From: Desmodesmus armatus
Taxonomy: Eukaryota > Chlorophyta > Chlorophyceae > Sphaeropleales > Scenedesmaceae
Assembly (NCBI GenBank): GCA_007449985.2
Contig: VIIQ02000714.1
Span: 62,001 to 126,000 of the forward strand
Direction of reading: 5' to 3'
Length of the DNA: 64,000 nucleotides
Part shown: positions 25,185-35,404 of the stretch, in pieces
How the letters are laid out: each line of letters starts with the position of its first letter
Numbering within the stretch: position 1 is the stretch's first letter
Notes under the pieces: model-generated
What the model was told of the DNA's origin: nothing
Database searches by the model: none
What the model saw: the letters and a program-made list of their open reading frames with translations, nothing else
Program-made: the position numbers and the translations under genes

Positions 25185-25786
25185 TGCAGGGCATCCTTGC
25201 TGGCTGTTGGGTGGTCAGCACCGGCTGGGTGATGGCATGTCTGGAAGCAGGGGCGCAGCTGCTGCCTGAGGAACCATACGAGGTCCTGGGTGACGGCAGC
25301 AGCAGCGGCAGCACTGGCAGCAATGGCGGCGGCTGCGGTGGCAGCAGTGGCGGCAAGGCGCCTCAGGGGGGTCCTGCAAAGGGGCGGCAGCACAAGGCGC
25401 ATGGGCTGCAGCCGCTGCTTGCAGGGTGGCAGGTGTTTGTGCTGGGCTCTGGGGCTGTGAAGGAGAGCTGCACCAGTTTAGTCAAGGCTGCAGGGGGTGC
25501 TGTTGTTGCACGGCTGCCTCCTGCCCCGTTGGCCTCCCAGCAGGTACATATGCAGGTGGGGGTGGGGTCGGTGGGTGATGTTGAGGGGCAGGGTGGTGTG
25601 AGTGTCGGGAGGTTGTTGGCCCTGTTGCCAGAGGGAGCCAGTGGTAGTGGTGGTGGTGGTGGTAGCAAGGGTCAGGTGTCGCATGCGGGGGCGCTGGGTG
25701 TGCCCGTGCTGGGCCAGAAGTGGCTGATGGATTGTGTGAGCCATATGCAGTTGCTGCCAATGGAGGGGTTTAAGGTGCAAGGGTGA
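19381..25786 (+). CDS. RING finger / RanBP2 zinc finger / tandem BRCT protein (BRCA1/BARD1-like)
   Basis: Likely a nuclear E3 ubiquitin ligase in DNA-damage response. Exons in phase: 19381-19460, 19595-19651, 20038-21126, 21744-24160, 24580-24677, 25190-25786, totalling 1445 residues. Residues about 20-75 form a C3HC4 RING: CSIC, LPCCHYFCKEC, CPICK, split over three exons. A long Gln/Ala/Gly-rich linker follows, with a PIP-box-like QMSMYSFM near residue 575, a 13-fold NAAP repeat (22714-22866), and a RanBP2-type zinc finger around residue 860 (PWSCSAC, TFENAG, SKCTVCKTPRG). A basic stretch SAKRQKVTK may be a nuclear signal. BRCT 1 spans exons 4-6 (VLVGSGLSDGDKAAL, SAAATHVVCAV, WVVSTGWVMACLEAG, LPEEPYEVLG); BRCT 2 starts WQVFVLGSG and ends LGQKWLMDCVSHMQLLP. 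Plant BRCA1/BARD1 carry a PHD-type module rather than this zinc finger, so the architecture is unusual. Confidence 0.85.
21204..21296 (+). repeat. Intronic tandem repeat, about 55-65 bp x 2
   Basis: A unit rich in GTGCTGTGCTCTTGTGTGTG and followed by CTGCGG is repeated within intron 3 of the RING-BRCT gene. It lies just upstream of the duplicated exon-4 edges. Confidence 0.7.
21482..21743 (+). repeat. Two decoy copies of the exon-4 acceptor edge of the RING-BRCT gene
   Basis: True exon 4 begins at 21744 after TGCATGTATGCAG and encodes SWLRGLRLEDLPAEE. Closely related copies, including the leader TGCATGTNTGCAG and 40-60 nt of exon, start at 21487 and 21585. Spliced from exon 3, both reach a stop without reaching exon 5, so they look like decoys or a way to make truncated isoforms. 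Confidence 0.85.
22714..22866 (+). repeat. In-frame 12-bp tandem repeat encoding 13 x NAAP
   Basis: The unit GCTCCTAATGC(T/G) repeats about 13 times without interruption inside exon 4 of the RING-BRCT gene. Only the third base of the last Ala codon varies (T or G). This should form a flexible linker and be length-polymorphic. Confidence 0.95.
25069..25152 (+). repeat. Dispersed 84-bp repeat, copy 1
   Basis: Begins GCCATCTCCGTG and contains ATCAGTGAATGGCTGGCATG. It lies in the last intron of the RING-BRCT gene. A second copy, about 80-85% identical by eye, is at 30539-30622 in the same orientation. It could be a short interspersed element; no tRNA-like head was recognised. Confidence 0.8.
25154..25182 (+). 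repeat. (GCT)n microsatellite next to a 3' splice site
   Basis: About nine GCT units lie directly in front of the acceptor CCATGCAG (exon 6 begins 25190) and serve in place of a normal polypyrimidine tract. Similar runs precede acceptors at 36620 and 51324. Confidence 0.85.
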
Positions 25787-26071
25787 GGAAGCGGCCAGGG
25801 TATAAGGGTGAGCCAGCCGGGGTGGTTTTGGGTGAGGTCAATGTGTGGGCAAGACAGCAACTGCAACTTGATGGGGCTGGTGCTTGATGGGGCATGGGGT
25901 GCTGTTGCATGACTTGTGTCTTTGGCATGACTAAGATGCTGTGGGTACTGCAGTATCTGGAGCCCTAGCATAGGTTGAATATTGTGAGGTATCGGCACGA
26001 CGTATGGCGAGCCAGCTACTGGCGATTGTGAGGCATTGCCCCAAGCTGCCATGACGGTGGCGGAGGGTGTT

Positions 26072-26127
26072 GGCATCCCAGCATCCATGGGACGGAGGGT
26101 GTTGGTACACATGGATGCTGGGATGCC
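26072..26127. repeat. Perfect 18-bp inverted repeat (hairpin)
   Basis: Left arm 26072-26089 (GGCATCCCAGCATCCATG) is the exact reverse complement of the right arm 26110-26127, with a 20-bp loop. The loop repeats GGAGGGTGTTGG, also found just left of the hairpin. Confidence 0.9.
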
Positions 26128-27769
26128 GTGCGATGACCGAGTCATTGTAGTACCTCTGTGATGGAGACTCTGTGCTGTCTCAGCATGGGGACTTGCACGT
26201 CTCTGTGAGCAGACATTTTGGGCAACTCTCTTACCATTGCTAAGCCTTACCCTCTGCTCCGAGCAGGCATGTGTGTAACCAACATATGGCTGTCTGGCCG
26301 CACAAGCCTCAATTCAAGGTCCAGAAGCCAGTCAGATGAAGAGTGTGCTTGGTTTTGACGTGTTTCGGCCACTGTATGTCGGGCACATTTCTCAGGACGG
26401 CGGGTGTGGAGAGGTACTGAGCTGAGTCCCAACAGCAAACAACAGCACCTCCACAAACACCGGCAGATGACAACCCCAAACTTATGACCTGCTCTGTCAG
26501 CAGCCTGCAAATTGCCAAACACACCCTCCACTACCACGCCTCTACAATGGCTGCTTTCACACAGCAGCAGAGTCAACATACGATATTTTCCCACCAGGAG
26601 CAACCCCAACACAGCATTGCAGCCAATTCACAAGCACACTATGCTTGGCAAACACAGCTTGGCGAGAGTCCCAACACCCTGGCTTGATCCCTGCAAGCCC
26701 CCCTTTGGGCTCAAGGCATTAACCCATGGCTCCCTTGCAGGTGGCCGCAACCATGGCATGGCTTTGCCATGCCCGATGTAATGTAACCTCACACCACCCA
26801 ATAGTACTGTGGCAGTGTCACAAAAAGAACTGCAGCAGTGTAGACAAATGTGAGGGTAAAGATGGAAGCCAGGCACTGCTGCCGCAGCAGTGACTTGAAC
26901 ACAACCAGCCTTGATGGCATGATGGGGGGAAATGCTGCACAAAACGGCAGAACATGGGCTGCTGCTACCACTTTGCGCTGTGCAGGCATGGCGCCACCCG
27001 TAGCAATCATAGTAACATGCTTTGTTGCTGACAGCTCAGGCCCAAGTGCACACCAACAAGAGAATAAGTGCAGCACGTCGTGAAACACCCACTACAACTT
27101 TGGAAGTGGTGCAAAAAAGTGAGGTTGCGTCGGCAGATCAGCACCTGCATGTTGTATCCTGATGTACCCAACCCCAACCAATCCCCAGAACAAATCTACA
27201 CACACGCCATACCACGCACGATACACATGCTAGCACATGTACACACCATACGCAGTAGCAAGGTCTGCAATTCTTCCATCAGCATACATATGACACACTT
27301 GGTGCACCCACTGGGCCAGACTGGCCCAGATGCAAAGGAACCAATGAAACAACGGTTGCGCTGCAAGCACTGCTGCACAGTGCGGCTTTGGAGCGCAGCG
27401 CATGCCAGAAATCAGCTTCTACGCTGTCACCTGTAGCTTGCCAATGAACCCATGCTCATACCTGCGTCTGGCTATCCCAGTGGGTGCTGCGCAAACTGGC
27501 AGCTGGAGCTGCATTGGGCAGCTTGCATCTTCACCAAGGTGACTGCAGCACCTGCCAACTGAGGACAGAGGAGGACGCACACATGTGCAGAGGCTTTGTG
27601 CGCACAGGCGTGCACACAGCACGTAACTCATACCTGGTCCCACCCACATGTATGCACCCAGGGTATCTACCTACTCGATCATAGTACCAACCAACATAAC
27701 ACTGCAAGATGTGCAGAAACAACTTCTACCTACAGCCCTGCCCCTTGACAGCAGTGAAGGCTCAAGCAT

Positions 27770-27858
27770 ACCCCAAACTGTGACAAAACCCCATACTGCG
27801 ACAAAACCCCATACTGTGACAAAACCCCACTGAACCTACCCCATACTGTGACATAAAC
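27770..27858. repeat. Tandem repeat, about 18-bp units
   Basis: The unit CCCCATACTGTGACAAAA occurs roughly four to five times with small changes, plus one interrupted by ACTGAACCTA. It is intergenic. Confidence 0.85.
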
Positions 27859-28351
27859 CTGATCAACAGACACACACACACAAACGTGGCACAAAGCGAC
27901 TCGTGACACACACGTGTCCACCCAATCATGTCAAAAGATCCGACGACATCAGCAGCAACCGGCTTGTTGTGCATTGATGCTGCGCTGGCAGTAAATGCTC
28001 GAAGTGCATGCTGGCAGCGCCAACAGATATGCTGCATGCTGCTTGTGCCCCACAATGTGCCCCCACACTGGCTTCATCAGGCAATCTGCAGAAATTTTGA
28101 ACTTCAGCGGCTGTACGGGCACAGGGCACAGTCCACCAGACAGCACATGACTGCCTTTTTTTCATTGTAGGTAGCCACAAACGTGCATTTCACAACCAAA
28201 ACTGAACAACTGCTGCAACACATGATGTGTTGCGCAGCGGAATACAAACTTGCCCACAAAAGCCTTGACATGCATTGGGACTGAGGGATGCACTGCAGCG
28301 GCTGCATTGTGCAGCCATGATGCACAAGCTTGCTGCTGTCATGGCAGAGCG

Positions 28352-28954
28352 TTAGTTGGCAGGATTCCTTATGGGTCCATGCATTCGCCATTGGTAAATG
28401 CAAAGCCTCAGCTGCTCTTGCTGCAGCCATTGGCAGGTGTGCTTGGCATCATGACGCTGCCAACAACCTGCGTTTGCGGAGGCTGCTGCTGTTGGTTGCT
28501 GCAAGCTGTACAGCCGTAGTATTGGGCAGTGAGATCGTGTTGTTGAACACACTGCTGTTGTGAGCTGCACAGCCCTGGGTGCTTGGATGTCTGTCAGTGT
28601 TGTGGCTTGGTTTGGCTGTTGACTGGAACGACTGATCCTGCACGCAGAACAGGAGCAAAATTGAACAATTGTGCTGCCTATGTATCTGCACCTGGGAATA
28701 AATCGTTCAACAGCACATATGGAGACAGTGTATGACAGCAGGCATGCATGGACGCTGGTTTGGAGATTCACTGAAGATTCTTCAAGCATGTTCCCACACC
28801 TTGTGCTGTTGCTGCCCTGCTTGTTGCTGGAGGGGCTGGAACTGCCTTTACCACTGTGGACTGTCAATACGGCCAGCATGACGATGAAAGCTATGAACAA
28901 GATGGCTGTTCCTGCACAGCAGATCCTGGTCCACTTCTTTTCGACAGCCATCTG
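28352..28954 (-). CDS. Doubtful small membrane protein
   Basis: From the ATG at 28954 the frame stays open to the stop at 28352 (about 200 residues). The first 35 residues look real: MAVEKKWTRICCAG followed by a hydrophobic segment TAILFIAFIVMLAVL, as in a signal anchor, then a Ser/Asn-rich stretch with N-glycosylation-like sites. The rest has uneven composition. A possible acceptor (GTGCAG) around 28638 would instead lead into a different frame with a Ser/Asn-rich tail ending LRKRRLLAAS, so one intron is possible. I do not recognise the family and am unsure the gene exists. Confidence 0.3.
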   Translation of the reverse strand, partial: QMAVEKKWTRICCAGTAILFIAFIVMLAVLTVHSGKGSSSPSSNKQGSNSTRCGNMLEESSVNLQTSVHACLLSYTVSICAVERFIPRCRYIGSTIVQFCSCSACRISRSSQQPNQATTLTDIQAPRAVQLTTAVCSTTRSHCPILRLYSLQQPTAAASANAGCWQRHDAKHTCQWLQQEQLRLCIYQWRMHGPIRNPAN

Positions 28955-30890
28955 ACAAGCTGTATCGGATCCCTGGATGCGTTCAGTGAGGAATAATATG
29001 GATATTACTGCGGTTGCAGCCTTGTCCACAGTAGCAAACGTCTCTCGATATTGTAGTGTGCTGTTGTAGTGGTAGGTGACAACGCAGCCTATTCAAGACT
29101 GCCACACGTTTCAGGAGTTCTGTAGGATCGATGTAAAAGAGTGCGCTGCGGTGCGCCTTCACAAAGTCGGTTGTACAAGCGGTTGTACCCCACTTGTTTG
29201 ACCTTGGACCTGGAGACCAAAGACCATTGCATTTTGGTCACTAGTTCAAGCTTTGAAGAAGACTATGTCAGCTTGTATGGGATGCTGATCGGAGCCTGTG
29301 CTGCATCTAACGGCTGCTTGCAGATGCTAATGCATTAGCAAATGGAGGTCTTGTAAGGGCGATGCCTTGTTGAAGAACAACGTTTCTGCACCTTTTCCTT
29401 GTCTGTGGCAGAGGTCGAGGCACTCAAACATGCCTACTCAGCTGGCACCCCAAACCCCTTGTTGCCTGACAGCCTTGCAAGGCTTGGCCTTGGCTTCTGC
29501 CAATTGCGCCACACAACCTATAACTTTGACAAAGTGATCAGTTGAGACGCAGTGAGCGCCAGCTACGAAGACACACATGCTTCTTATTTGCCTGCCAGAC
29601 TCGTGTCAGGTTGGCTCATTAAAACCCGGTCAATTGCTGGATGCCTTCTGCAGGCAGTGCCATGCCGACTGGCCACACTGCACTCATCATGTTGCCAGGC
29701 TGGGCCAGCAAAGGCAAGGACATCATTTTGGTCCCTGACACATGCTGCTCCTGCAAACCAACCCACACGGCATGCCCCGCTGCATGCCAACAAAAGCACT
29801 GTGCGGAGTCCTTGCGCCATTGCGCCACACAATAATAGCACAGGAAGACACAAAGCATCAGGCTGGGGTGCACAACTTGTTGAAAAGCCGGGCTGCTTTG
29901 CTGACTGGACAGCCACACATGCACGACTGCAGGTAGTGAGGGCGCATTTGGCAGGGTGCGGGCCCAGCGACACGACAAACAGATCACCACTTGGCATGTA
30001 CATCTTGACCAGGCAGCAGCTCTCTGTAAATTGTCGTGCAAGGACGTCCGTGCAATGACGAACTAGCAACTGCTGCACCCTGCAGCACACTGGTCGCCCC
30101 AGGTGACTGCCTGTCCATGCTGCCACCCTAAGTCATGACTGCGCAAGCTTGCATAACAGCTTGCCTTGCTGCTGGCAAAACTGAGCGCAAGTGGCCAACA
30201 GCAAGTGCCGTTTCCGACAGCACAAAGGGAGCGACTCTGCCACCAAGAGGGGCAGCTTCCCATGCATAGGACTGGCAGCACTTCCCTCAAAGTCCCTCCA
30301 GCTACTGGCGCTTGTCAGCATCGCCAGTGCCAGCTGCTTCTTCCCCCAGGATCAGGAATGCCAGCTGCAGCGTCAACCAGGATTGCTGGTACCAGCTGCT
30401 GCTGCCCAGCCAGCAGCCTGAGAGCTGTGTGTTGCTGTACAGTGTTCTGTTTACTTGCTGCTGTCACCCCCGGCCACGACCTGCAGAGTGTGCATGATTC
30501 CAGAGGCAGCAGCAGAAGCACACAGCGGCAATCAGCATGCCATCTCCGTGACATCAGTGAATGGCTGGCATGAGCTCTTGAGCTTCGTAGCTATAAGTGT
30601 AGCATTGATTGATTGACTGAATCAGCATGAGTGGCAAGGGTCAGTCGACTTACGTCACGCCACCACACACTTGCAGTGTAAGTCAAACAGGTAAGTGCAT
30701 ATGTGTCGCTCAACCTGGTGCAGGGTCTGGTTGACTTGCGCAAGAAACCCTCCAAACAACAGCTGGGTGGGCTTAGGAGGTCTCTTTGCTCGGGACCACA
30801 GTCAGTATGATTGAGCTCAGCACACAATAAGGCAACATGCATAGAGGCATGCACTACACCAACAGTGTATGCACACCAGATGCGTTGACA
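28955..30890. other. Intergenic region
   Basis: About 1.9 kb with no supportable gene. Both strands stay open over about 29550-30126 but show no domain and read like random frames of a low-stop composition. Copy 2 of a dispersed repeat lies at its right end. Confidence 0.4.
30539..30622 (+). repeat. Dispersed 84-bp repeat, copy 2
   Basis: Same sequence family as 25069-25152 (GCCATCTCCGTG...GGCTGGCATGAGCTCTTGAG), same orientation. The boundaries of similarity are sharp, which suggests an inserted element rather than a larger duplication. Confidence 0.8.
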
Positions 30891-32535
30891 CTAATGCCTC
30901 AACCATCTGCCTGATGGGCGGTGATGTCATGGCGCAGTAGCACGCTTGCAGAGCATATCTGCTGAGCTGTGCTCACGCCTGCAGTCACACATGTGTTCAC
31001 CAAATGTCGCAGGCTAGCAGCAAGCAGCGACGTGTTCTCACCTCTGCTTGCGTCCCCGCGCCCGCCGCCTCTGCCGCCCCTGCCACCATCGCCGCGTCCC
31101 CTGCCGCCGTCGGCACCCCAGCGGCCACGGCCACCGCGGCCCATCGGCGCCCGTTCACCTGGGACAAAAACAAGGGAATACAGAACAGTATGCAACAAAG
31201 GCGGAGCGTCAGTGGGTGGTGTGAGTTCTACACGACCCTGCGCAGACAGCAGGTACAATGTATGTGCAGGTTGATGATGTACAGCACACACATGTACCTG
31301 TTGCTGGTTGCAAGTAATGTGCCAACACACCCAGGCGACACTGGTCCTGCCCAAGACTTAAGGACAGGAGCCTGCGTGACTAACACCATTATCAACACCA
31401 CTGTACCGCAGCGACCAACAGAATGCAAGCATACTGCTACTCACTTTTCTTGGGTCCCTCCTCTTTGACCTTGTCGACAACCTGTGAAGCAGCAACAGTG
31501 CAGGCACAGCTCAGCTGACATTCTGCCTGCACCAGCTGCAAGCAAACCGTGTCTCATAAACATACAGGGCACACACGTGTGCACATTTGGCTGCTGCCTG
31601 GCGCTTTGCTGCAGGCCCTACTCAGCTGTTGCTGGTCTTGTGCCTTGACCTGTGGACTACTTTGTCCCTGTTGCGTGCGTAACTCATTGAGCTTGCTTTG
31701 GGACAGGAACATTGCACGAAGGACGGTAGCTGATGCGTGCACATATGCCTGCCTGGACCAAGGGCGTCAGCAACAGCTGCTGCTTCTACTTTCATCCTCG
31801 GGTCACGTTGCTGCTGCTGTTGCTGTGTGATATGTAAGCACTGTGTCCAAAGCAGCAGCTGCCACCAACCTCTTCGGGTATCCGTATGTACTTCAGTGTG
31901 TTGCCCCTGATAAAGATCTCTGGCATACGCCAGAAGCGGTCACCATCCTGCAAAAAGCAGCACAAACACGTGACTCAGCACCTGGCGGTGGCTGCTATGC
32001 TCTTATTGCAAGCTCACAAAACTGATGGTATGATGCTAATCATTAGACAAGGTTGCAGTGTGCAAGGCAACAGTACAGTTCATTCTGCTGCTGCGGTTAG
32101 CAATATTCAGCTGCTGGTGTGCACGGCAAAGATGCACTGTCACGCCCCAGGCTGCCACATCATACCGGCAAAGCTGTTGGTTGCCAACTGCTCAAGGCTG
32201 TTGCTATGTGCATGCAGGCTGTGCCTTGTTGTGTGCGGGCACATAAATGCACGGCTAGAACGAAAGTTGCGATGCTGCCTCACCTTGGATGTGCAGATGA
32301 CCTCTCTCAAGTGGATGTTCATCCATGAGTCGACATTGACTAAGTGCCCGTTGTATGTTTCACCAGACTTCAGTTCCACCAGCTGCAGCAAATCATGAGA
32401 GGCGGAGGTGTTTGGGTGTTGCTGGGTTGCTGGGTATGCTTTCATGCCAGTAAAATGCAGCTGCCCAGCTGCCTTTCCACCAACACCTACCACTGGATGG
32501 GCTTGTGCTGTCCGAAGGAGCGACAAGGGCAGCAT
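30891..32535 (-). CDS. LSM4: U6 snRNA-associated Sm-like protein LSm4
   Basis: LSm4 is a subunit of the LSm1-7 ring (mRNA decapping) and LSm2-8 ring (U6 snRNA binding, splicing). Exons in phase: 32535-32491, 32382-32284, 31947-31870, 31481-31445, 31158-31042 and probably 30910-30891, about 131 residues. The Sm1 motif reads [15 protein letters not shown] then [14 protein letters not shown]; Sm2 reads [20 protein letters not shown] and IRIPEE. The C-terminal tail is RGG-rich ([20 protein letters not shown]), typical of LSm4. The N-terminus [14 protein letters not shown] is the family start. The last tiny exon is tentative; without it the frame runs on to a stop at 30899. The gene is head-to-head with the ankyrin gene at 33009. 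Confidence 0.92.
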
Positions 32536-33008
32536 GCTTTGCTAGCCCCTACAGGGCTAACCCCCTGCTTGCGACTGCTCCGCTGCCTGTGCTGCTGTTG
32601 AGGCAAGTTGCTGGAGAGCCTCTTTGCGTCAGGTGATGTGGCGTGGATTGTGACTTTAGCACGTCCACGATAATTGGAACGTGAAGAAGCAGGCAACCTG
32701 GAGGAGGGACCTCAGATCACAGCTTGGTGTGAGTGTGATGGGAAGAGAAGATAAAGCAATTCAAGGCGGCAGAGATAGTATTAGCAAATAAGATAAGTTG
32801 CTAACAGGTGAAAGCTAGATGTTCTAGGGCCTGTCTTTCAGTTGGCAATTTCGCCCCGCCAGCTTCCATTCACTGACGTCGTGTCGAACGCAATACGGCA
32901 GCAAAAACAGTCTCGATTACCTCCCCGCTGTATAACACCCAGCCAACCCCCAACATCCACACTCCCTACCCACACCACACCCACAGTGAAACCACTCCCA
33001 CCACCAAC
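32536..33008. promoter_or_regulatory. Shared upstream region of LSM4 and the ankyrin gene
   Basis: A 473-bp gap between divergent starts. It contains a locally A-rich, AG-rich patch (about 32745-32825) unlike the surrounding sequence. I could not assign a TATA box or named motif. Confidence 0.45.
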
Positions 33009-34270
33009 ATGGCCCTCACAGCCCAGCGCCCCAGCACACGTGCTGCAGCCACAACAGGGCGTCAATCAAACCCCTGCATGCACAGGCCAGTCCGGGCCCC
33101 CTTCATCCACAGCAGCAGCGCCAAGCTGGCGCGTGGTAGCACTGTGAGGATGCACAGTGACAACCCTGCACGCCAGGCACTGACCGGACTCGTATCTGGC
33201 ATCTATAAGGCAACAGCGTCCTTCCAGGAGGTCGACAGCAGCCTGCCACCTCTGTGGCAGGCACTGAAGAAGTTAGACAAGGGTGCAGTGCAGGCAGCGC
33301 TGCGCAACGGGGCTGACCCTAATGAGGTCAACGTGCAAGGTGTGTTGGGCGATGCATCGTACGGCTTCTTTGATCTGTTGGGAGTGGCTTGCCTGATGTC
33401 ACAGCAAAGCACAGCACAGCAAGGCTCAATCTGTTTTCCCGCTACCATCACGGCCCACACAGCATGTGAGGTTCTTGTCAAAACCCCAGTAAGCTTACTG
33501 GCCTTGAACAACACAGTGGGGCAGCAGCCAGCTAACTAGTCGCAACACTGCCAAGCTGGTGCAGCCAGTTGATAGGCGCCTGGGATTTTCTGTGGTGTGC
33601 TGCTGCAGGTGACACACCACTGCTGTACATCGCACGCGAGGGTGAGCACAGCATTGCACAGCAGCTATGCCTGAAAAGCAGCAGCAGCAGCAGCAGCAGC
33701 TATTTATGTAGTGTGTGGCACTGCAGCTGTGCTGTCAGCCGTACTCGCTTGCTTTGTTGATGGTCCCTGGCATAGCATCTTGTGCTGGCTGTGCATGATG
33801 CTGAGCTTGGCCCCCTGATGGCTGTGGTGACACTAGTCGCTAGTGTAGCTGTTCAGCAGCGTTTTGTAACCTGCATCTGTAATCTGCATCTGTATCACTG
33901 ATACTAGGGTTTGGTGTTAGTGGATAGTCCCCAAGCTGGTGACAATCATGCCCTAGGCTGCGACCAACTGCGTTGGTCAGTCACTGAGTGTTGTGTCTGT
34001 TGTTCGGCACTGCTGCATCTTTCATGGTGTGCAGGTCACTATAAGTACCCCCCAGCAGAGATTCCTGCGCTGCTGATCCAGTCTGGTGCCAACCTGGAAG
34101 CAAAGGACGCAAATGGGCGCACAGCGCTGCAGGTGGCGCTTCTGAGTGGCTGGCAGAACATTGCAGAGCTGCTGATCAAGAACAATGCGCAGACAGGGGC
34201 TGTGCCAGACATTAAGGCCAGCATCACCTGCCCTGACTGCAAGAGGATTGTTGCCACCTACAACCTTTGA
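33009..34270 (+). CDS. Ankyrin-repeat protein, probably plastid-targeted
   Basis: Three exons in phase: 33009-33339, 33609-33641, 34035-34270, giving 199 residues. The first about 45 residues are rich in Ala/Arg/Ser/Thr with no acidic residue (MALTAQRPSTRAAATTGRQ), like a chloroplast transit peptide. Ankyrin repeats follow: LWQALKKLDKGAVQAALRNG with ADPNEVNVQG; GDTPLLYIAREG with PALLIQSGANLEAKD; and NGRTALQVALLSGWQNIAELL. The C-terminus has a CPDCKR motif (single CxxC), after which the protein ends TYNL. Its partner is unknown; ankyrins act in protein binding. An earlier in-frame start was not seen. Confidence 0.75.
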
Positions 34271-34285
34271 GCGGTAGGAAGGTGA

Positions 34286-34325
34286 TGATGGTGGTGGTGG
34301 TGGTGGTGGTGGTGGTGGTGGTGGT
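34286..34325 (+). repeat. (GGT)n microsatellite in the ankyrin-gene 3' flank
   Basis: About twelve GGT/GTG units lie just after the stop codon of the ankyrin gene. Confidence 0.9.
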
Positions 34326-34833
34326 GAAAAGAGCAGTGTCTGTCGAGTGAACGTTTGGATGAGAGGCTGTGTGAGGGTGTGTGATGTTGTGTACGATTTG
34401 CACCATTGACGATGTGGTTTCCAGGCCTGGGAGAAAGGCTTGTTGGTGCACAAGGAAGCTGAGGCAGTATGTGTACTGCTTTTGCAGCTGCCGCTTGACA
34501 GCCCAGCCACGTGTATTTGAAAGACACACAAACGGTAATGTGTGATTCAATGCGCCCACGGGTCTAATTGTGTACAGTCGTCTCCTCAAACCCTGGACTG
34601 ACGGTTGCAACTCAGCCAGCTGCTAGGACGTCTTACTCCGTCGCTAAGTTAATGTTACACCGACGTTCGGTTGGGTCCAGCTCAGTACACTTGAAACGCC
34701 CAGACAAGCTGTCAAACCAACAGCTGCCGAAGAAACGGGGGAAAGCAGCAACTGGACGCAGCAAACACCAACAGGCGCAGCCAACGTACTGCTACGTTCT
34801 CTGGTGCTTGCTCTGGAGAGGCTGGTGCAGGAG

Positions 34834-35076
34834 CTAGGGGTCACACGTACTGAGCTGTTTCTTCAACTGATCCTCTAGGTAGGGTGGCAAGCAAACTGCA
34901 GGAGCCGCTGTGATAGGCATACTGAGCTCCTGAATGCTTTTACGTTCTCTGTCTGGCACCATCTGTTCGTCGCTGAAACAGCCTAAACAGGCGGAGCTGG
35001 GACCGCTCTGCTGTTGGTTCTGCAGCCTTTCTGCAGCCTTCAATTGGCAGTGACGCAGCCTATCAAGCACTATCAT
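34834..35076 (-). CDS. Small hypothetical protein
   Basis: An 80-residue frame (MIVLDRLRHCQLKAAERLQ..., ending LEDQLKKQLSTCDP) with balanced composition and amphipathic helical ends. It is not obviously a shadow of another gene and lies divergently to the LRR gene start at 35405. It may be a small gene or one exon of a larger gene. No family recognised. Confidence 0.35.
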   Translation of the reverse strand: MIVLDRLRHCQLKAAERLQNQQQSGPSSACLGCFSDEQMVPDRERKSIQELSMPITAAPAVCLPPYLEDQLKKQLSTCDP

Positions 35077-35404
35077 AGCCTTTCACTTAACTGCCTGCGC
35101 AGAAAGAGCATCCTTCGTTGGGCATGCTGAGAGGTTGACCGCCAAGTGAAAAACAGCGAATAGGCTGTCGGGCGGGTGTCTCTGACTGCAACTTCATCTT
35201 GATAAGGTATCATACTGCCTATGTGCGCGCTGTACTAGCTCAGACCAGCGTGCATCGGTCCAGTAACCAGCAGTCCCAGCAAGGCATGCTCTTGGCATCA
35301 ACAGAGGGCCGAGAGCCTGTGCGGTGCTATCCTGACACACCAGCTCACGTATACAGTTATTGACTGCTGTCTTTCAGGCGTCAACGGCGCAGCAGCACAA
35401 GGCC

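Larger units (their letters stand above)
25787..28351. other. Intergenic region with small repeats
   Basis: No gene is supported. The stretch holds the 3' flank of the RING-BRCT gene, an 18-bp perfect inverted repeat (26072-26127) and a short tandem array (27770-27858). Open frames on both strands are short, compositionally biased and without recognisable domains. Confidence 0.45.

Noticed and set aside
29552..30126. Overlapping open frames of 168 and 180 codons on opposite strands
   Set aside because: No domain, no splice pattern, and openness on both strands suggests low stop-codon content rather than a gene.
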